Below, piece after piece: positions 1-9,502 of a stretch of DNA of 64,000 bases. This stretch comes from Caballeronia terrestris (lineage in GTDB: Bacteria; Pseudomonadota; Gammaproteobacteria; Burkholderiales; Burkholderiaceae), in NCBI RefSeq assembly GCF_001544515.1, contig NZ_FCOL02000003.1, positions 186,001 through 250,000 of the forward strand. Reading direction: 5' to 3'. The notes beneath the pieces were generated by a model, which was given only the letters and a program-made list of their open reading frames with translations, did no database searches and had not been told where the DNA came from. Position numbers and translations under genes: made by a program. Position 1 is the stretch's first letter, and each line of letters begins with the position of its first letter.

Positions 1-1800
1 CTCACCTGGGACCTGACCGTCGCGCGCCGCACGCCGATACTCCAGGTCGCGTTCACAGACCTGCTCGTGCTCCGGCTCCTCGGCATTTTGCTGCTGATGT
101 GCGTCGGCGTATTGGTGTTGCGGCCGTCGTTCCGCTCGCATGTGATGTCATCGCGGGTGATTTTCACGGGTATTTATGGACTTATTTTTCTAATGCTCTG
201 GATGGTGGCCGTCACTCCGGCGCCATTCAATTATTCGCAGCATTTTCCCGGCCTTTATCTCGCGCTTTTTTTCCAGTTTTCATTCTTCTATTTGCGCTCC
301 AAATCGGCATTGACCGTCGCGATATTGACGCTCGGCGCCGTGATCTTTCTGCAGGTGGCATTCAACGTCCTGCACCCGGCCGATTTCGGCGCGGGCATGT
401 TTTATCTGATCAACATGGCGGTGGTCGGTCATGGCGTCTGCGTGCACGCGGAACGCGTCTCGCGCGAACGGTACGCGGCGGAACGCGAACTCGCGTCGCT
501 CAATCGCGACTTGTCGACGGCGAACGTCGAGCTGGGGCGCAAGAACACCGAACTCGAGATTTCGAAGAAGGACCAGGAGATCAAGACGAACGCGCTGCTC
601 GCGCTCAAGGAGCAGCAGATGCGCGCCGCTGAGGCCGCGAGCAAGGATAAATCGAATTTTCTCGCGGCAGCGACCCACGACCTGCGCCAGCCGATGCACG
701 CGCTCAACCTGTTCCTGCAGGCGTCGTCGGAGGCGATCCGGCGAGGCGAATTCAGGGAAGCGGGACGGCTGATCGACGAATGCGGGCGCTCGTCGGTGAT
801 CCTCGCGCGTCTTTTGAACGCGGTGCTCGACCTTTCGCGGCTGGAATCGGGCCGCGTCGTGCCGCGCTATCACGTGTTTGATCTGCGGCTCATCATCGAG
901 GAAGCCGCCGAGCAGCTCGGTCCTTTCGCGAAGAGCCGCGGCGTCGATCTGCGTCTGCGCCTGCCGAAAGAGAGCCTCGTTTGCGTGCGCAGCGACGCGC
1001 ACTGGCTCGGGCGTGCGGTCGCCAACCTCGTTTCCAACGCGATCAAGTACGCCAACACCGGACAGACCGCGAAGCCGACGGTGATCGTCGGTGTCGTGCG
1101 TTCCGCGACGCGCGCGCGCATCGACGTGGTCGATAACGGCATCGGCATCTCGACCGCGCACTGGGAAGCGATCTTCCAGCCGTTCTTCCAGGTCGACAAC
1201 CCCGAGCAGGACCGCGACAAGGGGCTCGGCCTTGGGCTGTCGATCGTCAATGCGGTGATTTCGATGCTCGAAGAACACCGGCTCGAACTGAAGTCGGCCG
1301 AAGGACTCGGCTCGCGCTTTTCGGTGGAGATGCCGCTGTGCGGCGCGAGTCCGGAGAAGCCGTCGCCGCGCCTGCCCGCCAAAACCGACGCGGACGAGGC
1401 CCTGCAACTCGACGGCCTTTATGTGCTGCTGGTGGAGGACGATGGCCTGGTACGCGCGTCGACCGAGGCGCTGCTGTCGCAATGGGGCGTGCTGTTCGAT
1501 TCGGCGGCGACGTTCGAGGAGTACGAGGAGATCCTCGATTCGCTGGAGCGCTTCCCCGACCTCATCATCACCGACTTCCGCCTGCGCGACTTCAAGACGG
1601 CGCGCGAAGTCGCGATGCTCGGCACGCAGAAGCTCGGGCGCCCTTGCCCGACGCTCGTCGTGACGGGCGAGCCGCAGGCGACGATCGTTCCGCTCGCCTG
1701 CACGCACGACGTGCTCTCCAAGCCGGTCAGCCCGGCGGACTTGCGTCAGGAGATTCTGTCGCTGGTATCGGGCAAGTGTCCGGACGAAGTCGCCGCCTGA
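1..1800 (+). CDS. Hybrid sensor histidine kinase, 5'-truncated by the window edge
   Basis: The frame is open from base 1, so the true start lies upstream of the window; the first in-window start-like codon is GTG at 67. Several hydrophobic helices (about bases 70-440) form a membrane-embedded input region. A coiled-coil linker follows, then a HisKA domain whose phosphoacceptor His is the codon at 677-679 (motif ATHDLRQPMH). The HATPase domain shows an N-box (NLVSNAIKYA), DNGIG and GLGLGLSIV. The C-terminal receiver has LLVEDD, phosphoacceptor Asp in IITDFRLRD and the conserved Lys in LSKPVS. It autophosphorylates and relays internally, probably to the convergent LuxR-type regulator 21 bp downstream. 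The ligand is unknown. Confidence 0.9.
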   Translation, partial: LTWDLTVARRTPILQVAFTDLLVLRLLGILLLMCVGVLVLRPSFRSHVMSSRVIFTGIYGLIFLMLWMVAVTPAPFNYSQHFPGLYLALFFQFSFFYLRSKSALTVAILTLGAVIFLQVAFNVLHPADFGAGMFYLINMAVVGHGVCVHAERVSRERYAAERELASLNRDLSTANVELGRKNTELEISKKDQEIKTNALLALKEQQMRAAEAASKDKSNFLAAATHDLRQPMHALNLFLQASSEAIRRGEFREAGRLIDECGRSSVILARLLNAVLDLSRLESGRVVPRYHVFDLRLIIEEAAEQLGPFAKSRGVDLRLRLPKESLVCVRSDAHWLGRAVANLVSNAIKYANTGQTAKPTVIVGVVRSATRARIDVVDNGIGISTAHWEAIFQPFFQVDNPEQDRDKGLGLGLSIVNAVISMLEEHRLELKSAEGLGSRFSVEMPLCGASPEKPSPRLPAKTDADEALQLDGLYVLLVEDDGLVRASTEALLSQWGVLFDSAATFEEYEEILDSLERFPDLIITDFRLRDFKTAREVAMLGTQKLGRPCPTLVVTGEPQATIVPLACTHDVLSKPVSPADLRQEILSLVSGKCPDEVAA

Positions 1801-1820
1801 TCGCCCAGAGCGTCACGACG

Positions 1821-2513
1821 TCACGACGTGGACGGATGGCTCACCGGCATCTCGATCCCGCGCCGCGCCATCTCGACGATCAGGAACGTCCGGCGCGTCA
1901 CATGGAAACGCGCGAGCAGGTCGCTCGAATATTCCTTCGCCGTGTTCTCGCTGATGTTCATCTTCCGCGCGATCGCCTTATTCGAGAGGCCCTGCAACAG
2001 ATAGCGCAGGGTCTCGGTCAGGCGCGGCGGCAGTTCGAGCGATTCGACCGTCGGGCTGGAATGCGTCGCGACCGGCTTCGGGCTGTGACCGCCTTTACCG
2101 AGCACCGTGTTGGGCAGATACACGCGCCCGCTCAGGATCGTACGTAGCGCTTCACGAAAAACGCCTGCGCCTTGTTCGCTTCCCTTGGAGATGAATCCGC
2201 ACGCGCCGTTCTTGATGCAATCGAGCACGGTGTCGCGGTCGTCCTGCGCCGAGAGCATGATGGTCTGCACCTCGCGCTCTTCCTCGCGAATCCAGTTGAG
2301 CAGGTCCATGCCGGTCGAATTCCCTCGCAAGTGATAGTCGAGGAACATCAGATCGTACGAGCCCGCGGATAGCTTGGCCTTCGCCTGCTCGAAACCGTCC
2401 GCTTCGTCGATTTCGAGCAACGGCTCGTTCGCGAGAATCAGCGTCTTCATCGCGCTGCGCGTGAGCCCTTCGTCCTCTACCAGCAATACTGTTTTGAAGT
2501 ATCCGTTTTCCAT
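1821..2513 (-). CDS. LuxR/NarL-family response regulator
   Basis: A two-domain regulator of about 230 aa. The N-terminal receiver has the acidic pair in LLVEDEG, phosphoacceptor Asp in LMFLDYHLRG, and the conserved Lys in GFISKGSE. A linker leads to a C-terminal LuxR-type helix-turn-helix (LTETLRYLLQGLSNKAIARK). I chose the ATG at 2513 because GGGGA lies at the right distance before it; an in-frame ATG at 2531 has no visible ribosome site. It is convergent with the hybrid kinase and divergent from the receiver protein at 2705, which suggests one signalling module. Target genes are unknown. Confidence 0.88.
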   Translation of the reverse strand: MENGYFKTVLLVEDEGLTRSAMKTLILANEPLLEIDEADGFEQAKAKLSAGSYDLMFLDYHLRGNSTGMDLLNWIREEEREVQTIMLSAQDDRDTVLDCIKNGACGFISKGSEQGAGVFREALRTILSGRVYLPNTVLGKGGHSPKPVATHSSPTVESLELPPRLTETLRYLLQGLSNKAIARKMNISENTAKEYSSDLLARFHVTRRTFLIVEMARRGIEMPVSHPSTS

Positions 2514-2704
2514 TGCAGTCCCCGAGAACATACACCGATAGTACGCGCCCGCAGACGCCCCGCCACCCTCCTTTCGCGGGGATCGATGGATTCACTTACC
2601 CTCCCAATGATTCGGCGCCACCCTGCGCGGTGCGGGTATTGCGTTAAGCACGGCCGGTCGAAAATGGCTCATCCGATCCACTGCATTGCATAGCGGAGAA
2701 GCAC

Positions 2705-3169
2705 ATGGCCAGCCGATCACCTGTCGATCAGGAGAAACAGTTTGCGTTATGGAGCATCAAGCGGGCAAGGACGCAGGACCCGTCGCGCCGCGTGCTCGTG
2801 GCGCACAAGGATAAATCGATCGCGGAATCGCTTGCAGTGATGCTTCGGCTGAAGGGGCTTCAGGTGATCCATTCGCAGGATCTGAAATCGGTGCGCAGGC
2901 TCGTCGAGACGTGGAAGCCACAGGCTCTCATCCTCGATACGAGCCTCGACAGCGAGTCAGGCTATATCTTCATCCGCACGCTGCGCATGGACGCGGACCT
3001 CACCGGGCGGCTGCTCGTCGCCATGAGCAATGTCTGGCCCGCCGATCCGATCCAAACGCTCAAGGACGTCGGCTTCGACGCGCACTGCCGCCGCCCGTGT
3101 TCGACGTGGCGCATCGTCGATCTGGTGGAGGCGTTTTTCGCCGCGCCGGCTACTCCTGGAGGTGCATGA
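2705..3169 (+). CDS. Stand-alone receiver-domain protein with degenerate Lys position
   Basis: A 154-aa protein that is essentially one CheY-like fold with no output domain. After a 25-residue N-terminal extension it shows beta strand RVLVAHKDK, where the usual acidic pair is reduced, and a candidate phosphoacceptor Asp in ALILDTSLDSESG. The usual KP motif after strand 5 reads RRPCS, so the conserved Lys is Arg. It sits next to the hybrid kinase and LuxR regulator, so a phosphate sink or protein-protein switch in that pathway is plausible. Start ATG follows GGAG at a normal distance. The function is inferred only. Confidence 0.75.
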   Translation: MASRSPVDQEKQFALWSIKRARTQDPSRRVLVAHKDKSIAESLAVMLRLKGLQVIHSQDLKSVRRLVETWKPQALILDTSLDSESGYIFIRTLRMDADLTGRLLVAMSNVWPADPIQTLKDVGFDAHCRRPCSTWRIVDLVEAFFAAPATPGGA

Positions 3170-3256
3170 TGAACAAGGACACTTGCCTCGTCGCGCGGGG
3201 CGCGATGCCGGCGAAGGCATCGCGTGCGAGCGGTTCGGCTAGAGCAATCGAAGCGG

Positions 3257-4189
3257 CTAGAAGGCGCCGCCGTCGCGTGCGTCCCGGCGGACGCCGGTTC
3301 CCAGCTCGAGCCACGCCTGTGTTTCACTACCTGGCGCGATGATCGATACGCCCGTGCCGGCCAAGCCTTTCGATTGCAGGTTGAAGCCGTCGCTCACGTG
3401 CGAGACCGGCTCGACGCACAGATACGCGGCGCCAGGCGGGCAATGCGTGACGACGTGCGATAGCTCGTCACTCGCGCTCAACGTAAGCAATGCTCCGTTC
3501 GCAAAGCGCAGTCGGGCATGGCGATCCCAGCCGCCGAGATAGCGCGTATAACCCGCCGCCTCACGCTCGTGATGGCGGCGAGGCGCATCCGGCGATGGCT
3601 CGATCGCGATCTCAGTCTCATGGCGCCAGTCCACGCGGGCGTCGAGATCGGCGGCATCGGCGGTGAAATAGGGGTGGAAGCCGAAGCCCACCGGCATCTC
3701 CCGCTCCGATACATTCCTGATCCGCATGGTCAGCCGCGCACCGTCATCGGTCAGTGCGAAGGTTTGCGTGACTTCGAACGCCCACGGCCAGCCTTCCCGC
3801 CCCGCCTGGTGCGTGTAACGCAGCACGACTTCATCCGCGCTTTGCGACTCCACCGTCCACGCCTCGTACTGTCCGAAGCCATGCAGCGCATGCGCCGCGC
3901 CCAGAAATGTCGACAGCTCGATGCGCGTGCCGTCCGGCGACGTGAAGCGCGCATCGCGCACGCGGTTCGAAAACGGCACGAGCGGATAGCAGCCGCCCTT
4001 CGGCCACGCATCGGCGGGCCAATTTTTGGCGGTGATCGGCACGAGCCAGTCGTGGGCCGTGCCGCCGTCCAGGGTCGTCGAGAAGCGCGTGATTCTGCCG
4101 CCCGCCGCCGGTGCGAGTTCCATCGAATGCGGTCCGCGCGCGAGCGTCAGGCGCGCCGACGCGTTCAAGCTGACTACCTGTCGTTGCAT
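3257..4189 (-). CDS. Aldose 1-epimerase (GalM-like) family protein
   Basis: A 310-aa beta-sandwich mutarotase-type protein. It would interconvert alpha and beta anomers of an aldose or act on a related carbohydrate. Recognisable pieces are the N-terminal GGRITRF strand, a sugar-site arginine segment (VPFSNRVRD), LHGFGQ, and GFGFHPYF, which carries the catalytic His region of GalM relatives. Its start is 7 bp downstream of the permease stop at 4197, so it is probably the last gene of the ABC importer operon. That placement hints that the imported solute, or a downstream product, is a sugar or sugar acid. The substrate cannot be read from sequence. Confidence 0.82.
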   Translation of the reverse strand: MQRQVVSLNASARLTLARGPHSMELAPAAGGRITRFSTTLDGGTAHDWLVPITAKNWPADAWPKGGCYPLVPFSNRVRDARFTSPDGTRIELSTFLGAAHALHGFGQYEAWTVESQSADEVVLRYTHQAGREGWPWAFEVTQTFALTDDGARLTMRIRNVSEREMPVGFGFHPYFTADAADLDARVDWRHETEIAIEPSPDAPRRHHEREAAGYTRYLGGWDRHARLRFANGALLTLSASDELSHVVTHCPPGAAYLCVEPVSHVSDGFNLQSKGLAGTGVSIIAPGSETQAWLELGTGVRRDARDGGAF

Positions 4190-4196
4190 TCACACC

Positions 4197-5093
4197 TCAT
4201 TGCTTCTGCTCTTTTACCCGCGACACGAGCTGCGTCGGGCTGACGAATTGCAGCGCGATCAGCACCCAGACGAGCGTGATCGCCATGTAGATCATCGCCA
4301 TCGCGTCGATGGATTGCGGCGCTCGCACGCCCGTCGAAAACACCGCGTAGTACAGCGCGACGACGAGCGTCTGCGTCGTCGGCCCGGCGGTGAAAAACGT
4401 CAGTTCGAACATGCCGATCGTGCGCACCAGAACGAGCAGCCCGGCCGCCAGCATGCCCGGCACGAGCAGCGGGAGAAGCACATAGCGGAAATAGCGCGTC
4501 GTGTTCGCCCCGAAGATGCGCGCCGCCGATTCCAGGTTCGGATCGATCTGCTCGATGAACGGCGTCATCACGAGGATCACGAACGGCAGCGCCGGCACGA
4601 GGTTCGCGAGGATCACGCCCGTCAGCGTGCCCGCGAGATGTACCTTGTACATGACGGTCGCCATCGGAATGCCGTAGGTCACGGGCGGCACCATCAGCGG
4701 CAGCAGGAAGACGAGCATCGCCACGCGCTTGCCGGGAAACTGCACGCGAGCGAGCGCGTAGGCGGCCGGCACGCCGAGCACGATCGACAGGATCACCACC
4801 GCGCCGACGACCTGAATCGTCACCCACAGAACGCTCGTCAACTGGAAGTCGCTCCACGCCTGCCCGTACCAGTGCAGTGTGAAGCCTTGCGGCAGCAGGG
4901 TGCCGAACCAGCGCGTCGCGACCGAATTCACCGCGACCGTCGCGATCAACAGCAGCACGTTGAGCAGGAAAAAACCCATCGTGAACCAGACGAGCGCCTT
5001 CCAGAGCCGGTCGGGCAAACTCGCGCGCTGTTTCATGTTCTTGCCGTTCAGTGCGGCAGGAAAAGCCTGCGCCGTGTGGTTGTCGGAAGCCAT
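4197..5093 (-). CDS. ABC transporter permease (PotC/ThuG-like inner-membrane subunit)
   Basis: A 298-aa integral membrane protein with about six helices. The EAA-type cytoplasmic loop that contacts the ATPase reads approximately as ESAARIFGANTTRYFRYVLLPLLVPG. The ATG at 5093 overlaps the TGA of the upstream permease gene (TGATG), indicating translational coupling; the long open frame upstream of it is a shadow of that gene. With the partner permease it forms the transmembrane channel of a spermidine/2-aminoethylphosphonate-type importer. Confidence 0.9.
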   Translation of the reverse strand: MASDNHTAQAFPAALNGKNMKQRASLPDRLWKALVWFTMGFFLLNVLLLIATVAVNSVATRWFGTLLPQGFTLHWYGQAWSDFQLTSVLWVTIQVVGAVVILSIVLGVPAAYALARVQFPGKRVAMLVFLLPLMVPPVTYGIPMATVMYKVHLAGTLTGVILANLVPALPFVILVMTPFIEQIDPNLESAARIFGANTTRYFRYVLLPLLVPGMLAAGLLVLVRTIGMFELTFFTAGPTTQTLVVALYYAVFSTGVRAPQSIDAMAMIYMAITLVWVLIALQFVSPTQLVSRVKEQKQ

Positions 5094-5962
5094 CAGCCTT
5101 TGCCTCCCGTCACCGGACCGGTATAGAAGAAGCGCCGCGCGTAGAGCATCCCGCCGACCACGATCAGTTGCACGAAGCCCATCAGGATCGCGATGGTCGA
5201 GGCGAGCGAATAGTCGTAGCTTTCGAACGCGGCCTCGGCGGCGGCGATCGAAATGACGCGCGTCGGACCGGCCGGCGCGCCGAGCAGCACCGCCGACGGA
5301 AACACCGAAAACGCCTGCACGAACGAGAGACACGCGGTCATCGTGAGGCCCGGCAACAGCAGCGGGAAATAGATCTGCCGGAACTGCTGCCACGGGCTCG
5401 CGCCGAGCGTCGCGGCGGCGCGCGCGAGCGTCGGGTCGATGCCGGTCACGTAGGACAGCGTGAGCAGGAACGCGAACGGAAAGCCCGACACGATCAGCGA
5501 GATCAGCACGCCCCAATAGTTATGCGTGAGGCGCACTTCGTCGGAATAGAGATGCAGGCCCTGCAGCGCCTGGGGAAACCAACCGTTCGGGCCGAAGTAC
5601 GTGAGCATGCCGTCGGCGATCAGCACGGTGCCGAGCGTCACCGGGATCACGAGCAGCGTCGTGACGAACTTCTGATACGGCGACGTGCGCCTGAGCGCGA
5701 ACGCCACCGGCACCGACACGCCGACGTTGATCACCGTCGCGGGCACGGCGAGCTTGAGCGTGACGATGATTGTCGGCCACATCGACGTGTCGGTGAAGAA
5801 CGTGATGTAGTTGGCGAGCGCGCCGCCGCCGTTCATCGGCGTGAACGACAGCACGAGACCGTAGGCGAACGGATAGATGAAAAGCGCGACGATGAAAATG
5901 AGCGCCGGCGAGACGAGCCAGCCCTTCGGATCCCGCCGAACAGGCAGCGCGGGCGTGCTCAT
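5093..5962 (-). CDS. ABC transporter permease (PotB-like inner-membrane subunit)
   Basis: A 289-aa permease with a first helix near residues 15-37 and an EAA loop (ARAAATLGASPWQQFRQIYFP) contacting the ATPase. Its ATG overlaps the stop of the ATPase gene upstream (ATGA at 5959-5962), and its own stop overlaps the start of the second permease. The two permeases are therefore a heterodimer translated as a coupled unit. The family (binding-protein-dependent transport inner-membrane component) handles polyamines, aminoethylphosphonate, ferric iron or sugars, so substrate class is not fixed by this subunit. Confidence 0.9.
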   Translation of the reverse strand: MSTPALPVRRDPKGWLVSPALIFIVALFIYPFAYGLVLSFTPMNGGGALANYITFFTDTSMWPTIIVTLKLAVPATVINVGVSVPVAFALRRTSPYQKFVTTLLVIPVTLGTVLIADGMLTYFGPNGWFPQALQGLHLYSDEVRLTHNYWGVLISLIVSGFPFAFLLTLSYVTGIDPTLARAAATLGASPWQQFRQIYFPLLLPGLTMTACLSFVQAFSVFPSAVLLGAPAGPTRVISIAAAEAAFESYDYSLASTIAILMGFVQLIVVGGMLYARRFFYTGPVTGGKG

Positions 5963-7038
5963 TGCGCTTCCCCGTCGTAGACGAGCGTGCGCGAAGGCGC
6001 GACGCGCAGGCTAAGACGCTCGCCCTCGGCGACTTCGCCCGCAAGCCGCGCCCACAGCTTGCCGAATGCTGTGTTCACGCGGATCAGCGAGTCGCGGCCG
6101 CCGTATTCGACGGTTTCCGCTTTCGCATCGAACGCGTTTTCCGTGCCGGGCGCGGCGCGTTCCATGTCTTCCGGACGCAGCGCGACACTCACGTTCTTGC
6201 TGTTGAAGCCTTCCATCGGCGTGCCGATGAGGCGCACGCCGTTCGACGTCACCGCGACGCCCTCGCCCTGCTGCCCTTCGAGCGTGAAGCTCGTGACATT
6301 GCGAAAACCCATGAAGCGGGCGACGTGCAGGTTCTTCGGCCGTCCGTACACCTCCTTTGGCGGCGCGACCTGCTGCACGACGCCCTCCTTCATCACGACG
6401 ATGCGATCGGCCATCGAAAGCGCCTCGTCCTGGTCGTGCGTCACGTAGATCGTCGCGCGTTCCAATTGCCCGTGGATGCGGCGGATTTCCGCGCGCATTT
6501 CGATGCGCAGCTTGGTATCGAGATTCGAGAGCGGTTCGTCCATCAGCACGAGCGGCGGTTCGATGACAATCGCGCGCGCGATCGCGACGCGCTGCTGCTG
6601 TCCGCCCGAAAGCTGGCCGGGCAGCTTGGCGTCGTGTCCGATCAGTTGCACGAGTTGCAGCGCGGCCTTCGCGCGGCGCAATGCATCGGCTTTCGGCACG
6701 CGTTGCATCTTGAGCCCGAAGCCGACGTTCTCCAGCACTGACATGTGCGGAAACAGCGCGTAGTTCTGAAAGACCATGCCGAAGCCGCGCTTCTCCGGCG
6801 GCAACACATCGATGCGCTGTTCGTCGAGCCAGATGCCGCCGCCCGTCAGCGGCTGCAATCCGGCGATGCAGTTGAGCGCCGTCGACTTCCCGCAGCCCGA
6901 CGGCCCGAGCAGCGCGATGAACTCGCCACGCCGGATGTTCAGGTTGAGCCCGCGCAACGCCGCGAGCTGCTGGCCCTCGGCGTTGGTGAAGCTGCGCGAC
7001 ACCGAATCCAGCCGCAACTGTTCGAAATTGTGCTTCAT
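5959..7038 (-). CDS. ABC transporter ATP-binding protein (PotA/UgpC type)
   Basis: A 359-aa ATPase that drives the importer. Walker A is GPSGCGKST, the Q-loop is in [12 protein letters not shown], the signature is [14 protein letters not shown], Walker B is [12 protein letters not shown], and the switch His is in [11 protein letters not shown]. The C-terminal third is a TOBE/MOP-like regulatory domain. The gene is followed by overlapping permease genes and preceded by an 83-bp spacer containing a strong hairpin that separates it from the binding-protein gene. Confidence 0.95.
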   Translation of the reverse strand: MKHNFEQLRLDSVSRSFTNAEGQQLAALRGLNLNIRRGEFIALLGPSGCGKSTALNCIAGLQPLTGGGIWLDEQRIDVLPPEKRGFGMVFQNYALFPHMSVLENVGFGLKMQRVPKADALRRAKAALQLVQLIGHDAKLPGQLSGGQQQRVAIARAIVIEPPLVLMDEPLSNLDTKLRIEMRAEIRRIHGQLERATIYVTHDQDEALSMADRIVVMKEGVVQQVAPPKEVYGRPKNLHVARFMGFRNVTSFTLEGQQGEGVAVTSNGVRLIGTPMEGFNSKNVSVALRPEDMERAAPGTENAFDAKAETVEYGGRDSLIRVNTAFGKLWARLAGEVAEGERLSLRVAPSRTLVYDGEAQ

Positions 7039-7055
7039 GACGTTATTCCCGATGA

Positions 7056-7101
7056 CGCGGCGGCTTCGCTACCTGCGATAAGCCAAGCGAAAGCCGCCGC
7101 G
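7056..7101 (-). promoter_or_regulatory. Intergenic hairpin between binding-protein and ATPase genes
   Basis: Bases 7057-7070 (GCGGCGGCTTCGCT) pair with 7086-7100 (AGCGAAAGCCGCCGC) apart from one bulged base, around a 15-nt loop. No T-run follows on the minus strand, so it is not a classical terminator. In binding-protein-dependent transporter operons such hairpins often stabilise the 3' end of the binding-protein message and lower expression of the membrane and ATPase genes. That role is inferred from position. Confidence 0.6.
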
Positions 7102-7121
7102 TTTCAATCCACGAAATCCGC

Positions 7122-8291
7122 TTACTTCGTCTTCTGCGCGCCGATCTCGCGATCCCACTTCTGGAACGCGGACACCATCGCCGCGGCGTTCAGCGGCACG
7201 ACGTGCGGACGATCCGACAGCAGCTTCGCGTACTCCGGCCGGCCATACTTCTGGATCGTTTCCTGGCTCTTCGCCGGCGCCATCGAAAGCGGCACGTCCT
7301 TGACCGCCGGACCCGGATAGAAATAGCCGTCGTCGTAGGTCAGCGCCTGCTGCGCCGGCTCCAGCATGAAGTTCATCAGCTTGTAGAGCACGTCCAGCTT
7401 TTCCTTCGGCACGCCCTTCGGGATCACCATATAGTGGGCGTCGTTCACCCAGGTCATGTTGTCGAACGCCTGCACCTTGAACTCCGCCGGGACGATGCCG
7501 AGCGCGCGCGGGTTGATGTCCCAGCCCGTCACCGTGACGGTCATGTCACGCGTGCCTTCGCCGAGTTCCTTCATCACTGCCGACGTGCCGCCCGGGTAGT
7601 AGGGAATGCAGTCGTTCAACTGCTTGAGGAAGGCCCAGGTCTTGTCCCAGCCGTTGATCGGGTCTAGCGGGTCCTTGTCGCCGAGGACGTATGGCAGGCC
7701 CATCAGGAACGTGCGCCCCGGCCCGGAATTCGCCGGGCGCGCATAGATCAGCTTGTTCGGATGCGCCTTGCACCACGCGAGCAGTTGCTCGGGCGTCTTC
7801 GGCACTTCCGTGACCTTTGCCGGGTTGTATTCGAGCAGCGGCCCGGCGGGCATGTACGTCACTTCGAGCCCGTAGCCCTGCGCGATGTCCTGCATCTTGC
7901 GCGGACCGGGCGCGTATCTGTTGAGTACGCCGGGGAACGCGGCCGATTGCTCGGGCAGCAGCTTTTCCCAGAGGCCCTGCTGGATGCCGGCGGCGAGCGC
8001 ATCGGTGCCGGTGACGACGAGATCGATGTCCGAGCGGCCCGCCGCCTGCATCGCCTTGATCTTGCCGGGCAACTGCGGCGCGGGCGCGTTGGTAAACGTG
8101 ATGCTGGACACGAGATTCGGGTTCTTCGCCTTGAAGGCCTCGAAGCCCTTTTGCGTCAACTGCAGGTTCCCCGCGACGTCGACAATGTTGATCGATACCG
8201 GGTCCGCCGCCTGCGCGGCCGTGGCGAAGACCGCACTCACCGCGACGCACATCGCCGCCAACCTGACTGACAACCCTGAACGCAACGTCAT
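7122..8291 (-). CDS. ABC transporter periplasmic solute-binding protein
   Basis: A 389-aa secreted binding protein. A Sec signal peptide covers about residues 1-28 and ends in ATAAQAADP, giving AxA cleavage. The mature protein resembles the extracellular solute-binding family that serves PotABCD-like and aminoethylphosphonate importers. It is the first gene of the importer operon and lies downstream of the aldolase-like gene on the same strand, with a 226-bp gap that probably holds the operon promoter. Possible GntR half-sites (TTGTCAACCGG near 8404; TTGTTTAACAC at 8514-8524) are present there. Ligand unknown. Confidence 0.88.
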   Translation of the reverse strand: MTLRSGLSVRLAAMCVAVSAVFATAAQAADPVSINIVDVAGNLQLTQKGFEAFKAKNPNLVSSITFTNAPAPQLPGKIKAMQAAGRSDIDLVVTGTDALAAGIQQGLWEKLLPEQSAAFPGVLNRYAPGPRKMQDIAQGYGLEVTYMPAGPLLEYNPAKVTEVPKTPEQLLAWCKAHPNKLIYARPANSGPGRTFLMGLPYVLGDKDPLDPINGWDKTWAFLKQLNDCIPYYPGGTSAVMKELGEGTRDMTVTVTGWDINPRALGIVPAEFKVQAFDNMTWVNDAHYMVIPKGVPKEKLDVLYKLMNFMLEPAQQALTYDDGYFYPGPAVKDVPLSMAPAKSQETIQKYGRPEYAKLLSDRPHVVPLNAAAMVSAFQKWDREIGAQKTK

Positions 8292-8517
8292 TTTGTCTCC
8301 TCACTTCTTTCGTTTGGATGGCGGCCGGTCGATTTTTACGCCGGCATTCTGTTACTTCTGAAAGCTGGAAAATAGCCAACCGCGCAAGCTGATGTCAAGC
8401 AAATATACCTTGTCAACCGGGCCGTCAGACGAACACGCCGAGCGGTGGAAGCGCTTGCGGGATAGCGCTTTCGGCCATTGCTCGGGATATACCCGGAGCG
8501 TGTTTCGACCGATTTGT

Positions 8518-9447
8518 TTAACACCTTTCGCAGCTTGTTTCGAAGGCGAGCAGTTCTTCGACTGCTTTCTTAATCCGCGCCAGATGTTCAGGCGGCGTCG
8601 CGCTAAGGAGCGGCTGGATCGGTCCCATGTCCGCGATTCCTGAAAGCGTCACGGCGTCGTGCAGCACGCGGATCAGCGATATCTCGTCGCGCAGTGATTC
8701 GAGCGGCAGGAACGCGTCGTAGAGGCGCTGCGCTTCCTCCGTTCGATCCGCCTTCGCGGCGCGCAGCAGCGCCATCACCGCGCGCGGCGCGATGCAGCCG
8801 GAGCCGGTCGTCCAGGCGGCGAGGCCGAAGTCGCGCACATGCACGAGCGCGGGCCGCTCGCCCATGCCCGACACCACCCGCGACGGCTTCACGCTTTGCA
8901 GCAGGCGGCGCAGATAAGGATCGTCGGCGGGATTCGCGCGCGGGATCGCGTACTTCACGGCGAGCAGCGTGCCGTCGTCGACGAGGCGCGCGAGCGTATC
9001 GACATCCACGTAGTCTTCGCTTTTCAGATAGAGCGTGAGCGGAATACCGGCCGCGTCGGTCAGCCGCGAAAGGCCCGTCGCGACGCCTTCAGGCGTCGTG
9101 AAGCCGGCGAGCGGCAGGATCATCGCGGTTCGGTACGACGTCTTCGCGAGGATGCGCGCCTGGTCGAGCATCTTGCCGAAATCGGGGCCGATCGCGGGAA
9201 TCACGCGCGTTTGCGGGCCGGCGCTCTCGGCCAGCAGATCGAGCAGCGCGCGATACTCACTGACCGCGACGTGATACAGATTGGCGTTGCCGCCATAGAG
9301 CAAGGTGCGCACGCCGCCCGCTTCGATATGCGTGATCAGTCTGCGGTTCTCGTCGGCGTCGAGCGAAGAATCGCCGCGGCGCGCGAGCGGCGGCACCGCC
9401 ATCACGCTGTGAGCGAACTCGGCTTCGACGATCGGAGAGACGTTCAT
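8518..9447 (-). CDS. Dihydrodipicolinate synthase/N-acetylneuraminate lyase family protein
   Basis: A 309-aa class I aldolase-type (beta/alpha)8 barrel. The Schiff-base Lys is in LLAVKYAIPR. The GGNAN segment corresponds to the GTTGE-type substrate loop, and the tyrosine region reads YLKSED. Members cleave or condense pyruvate with aldehydes, or dehydrate sugar acids. In this locus (importer, epimerase, BKACE, GntR) it is more likely catabolic than lysine-biosynthetic. ATG at 9447 follows GAGGTG. A near-perfect GntR-type palindrome lies 56 bp upstream. Confidence 0.85.
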   Translation of the reverse strand: MNVSPIVEAEFAHSVMAVPPLARRGDSSLDADENRRLITHIEAGGVRTLLYGGNANLYHVAVSEYRALLDLLAESAGPQTRVIPAIGPDFGKMLDQARILAKTSYRTAMILPLAGFTTPEGVATGLSRLTDAAGIPLTLYLKSEDYVDVDTLARLVDDGTLLAVKYAIPRANPADDPYLRRLLQSVKPSRVVSGMGERPALVHVRDFGLAAWTTGSGCIAPRAVMALLRAAKADRTEEAQRLYDAFLPLESLRDEISLIRVLHDAVTLSGIADMGPIQPLLSATPPEHLARIKKAVEELLAFETSCERC

Positions 9448-9502
9448 GGCACCTCGCGCGCGGCGTGTCTGGGTGACGCGAAAGTATCATTCGGCTTTCA
9501 AT

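Noticed and set aside
280-1707. 475-aa minus-strand ORF opposite the hybrid kinase
   Set aside because: Arg-rich shadow of the kinase frame, typical of high-GC antisense frames; no domain or ribosome site.
3167-3342. Small plus-strand ORF after the receiver gene
   Set aside because: Arg-rich end and heavy overlap with the epimerase 3' end; looks like read-through frame.
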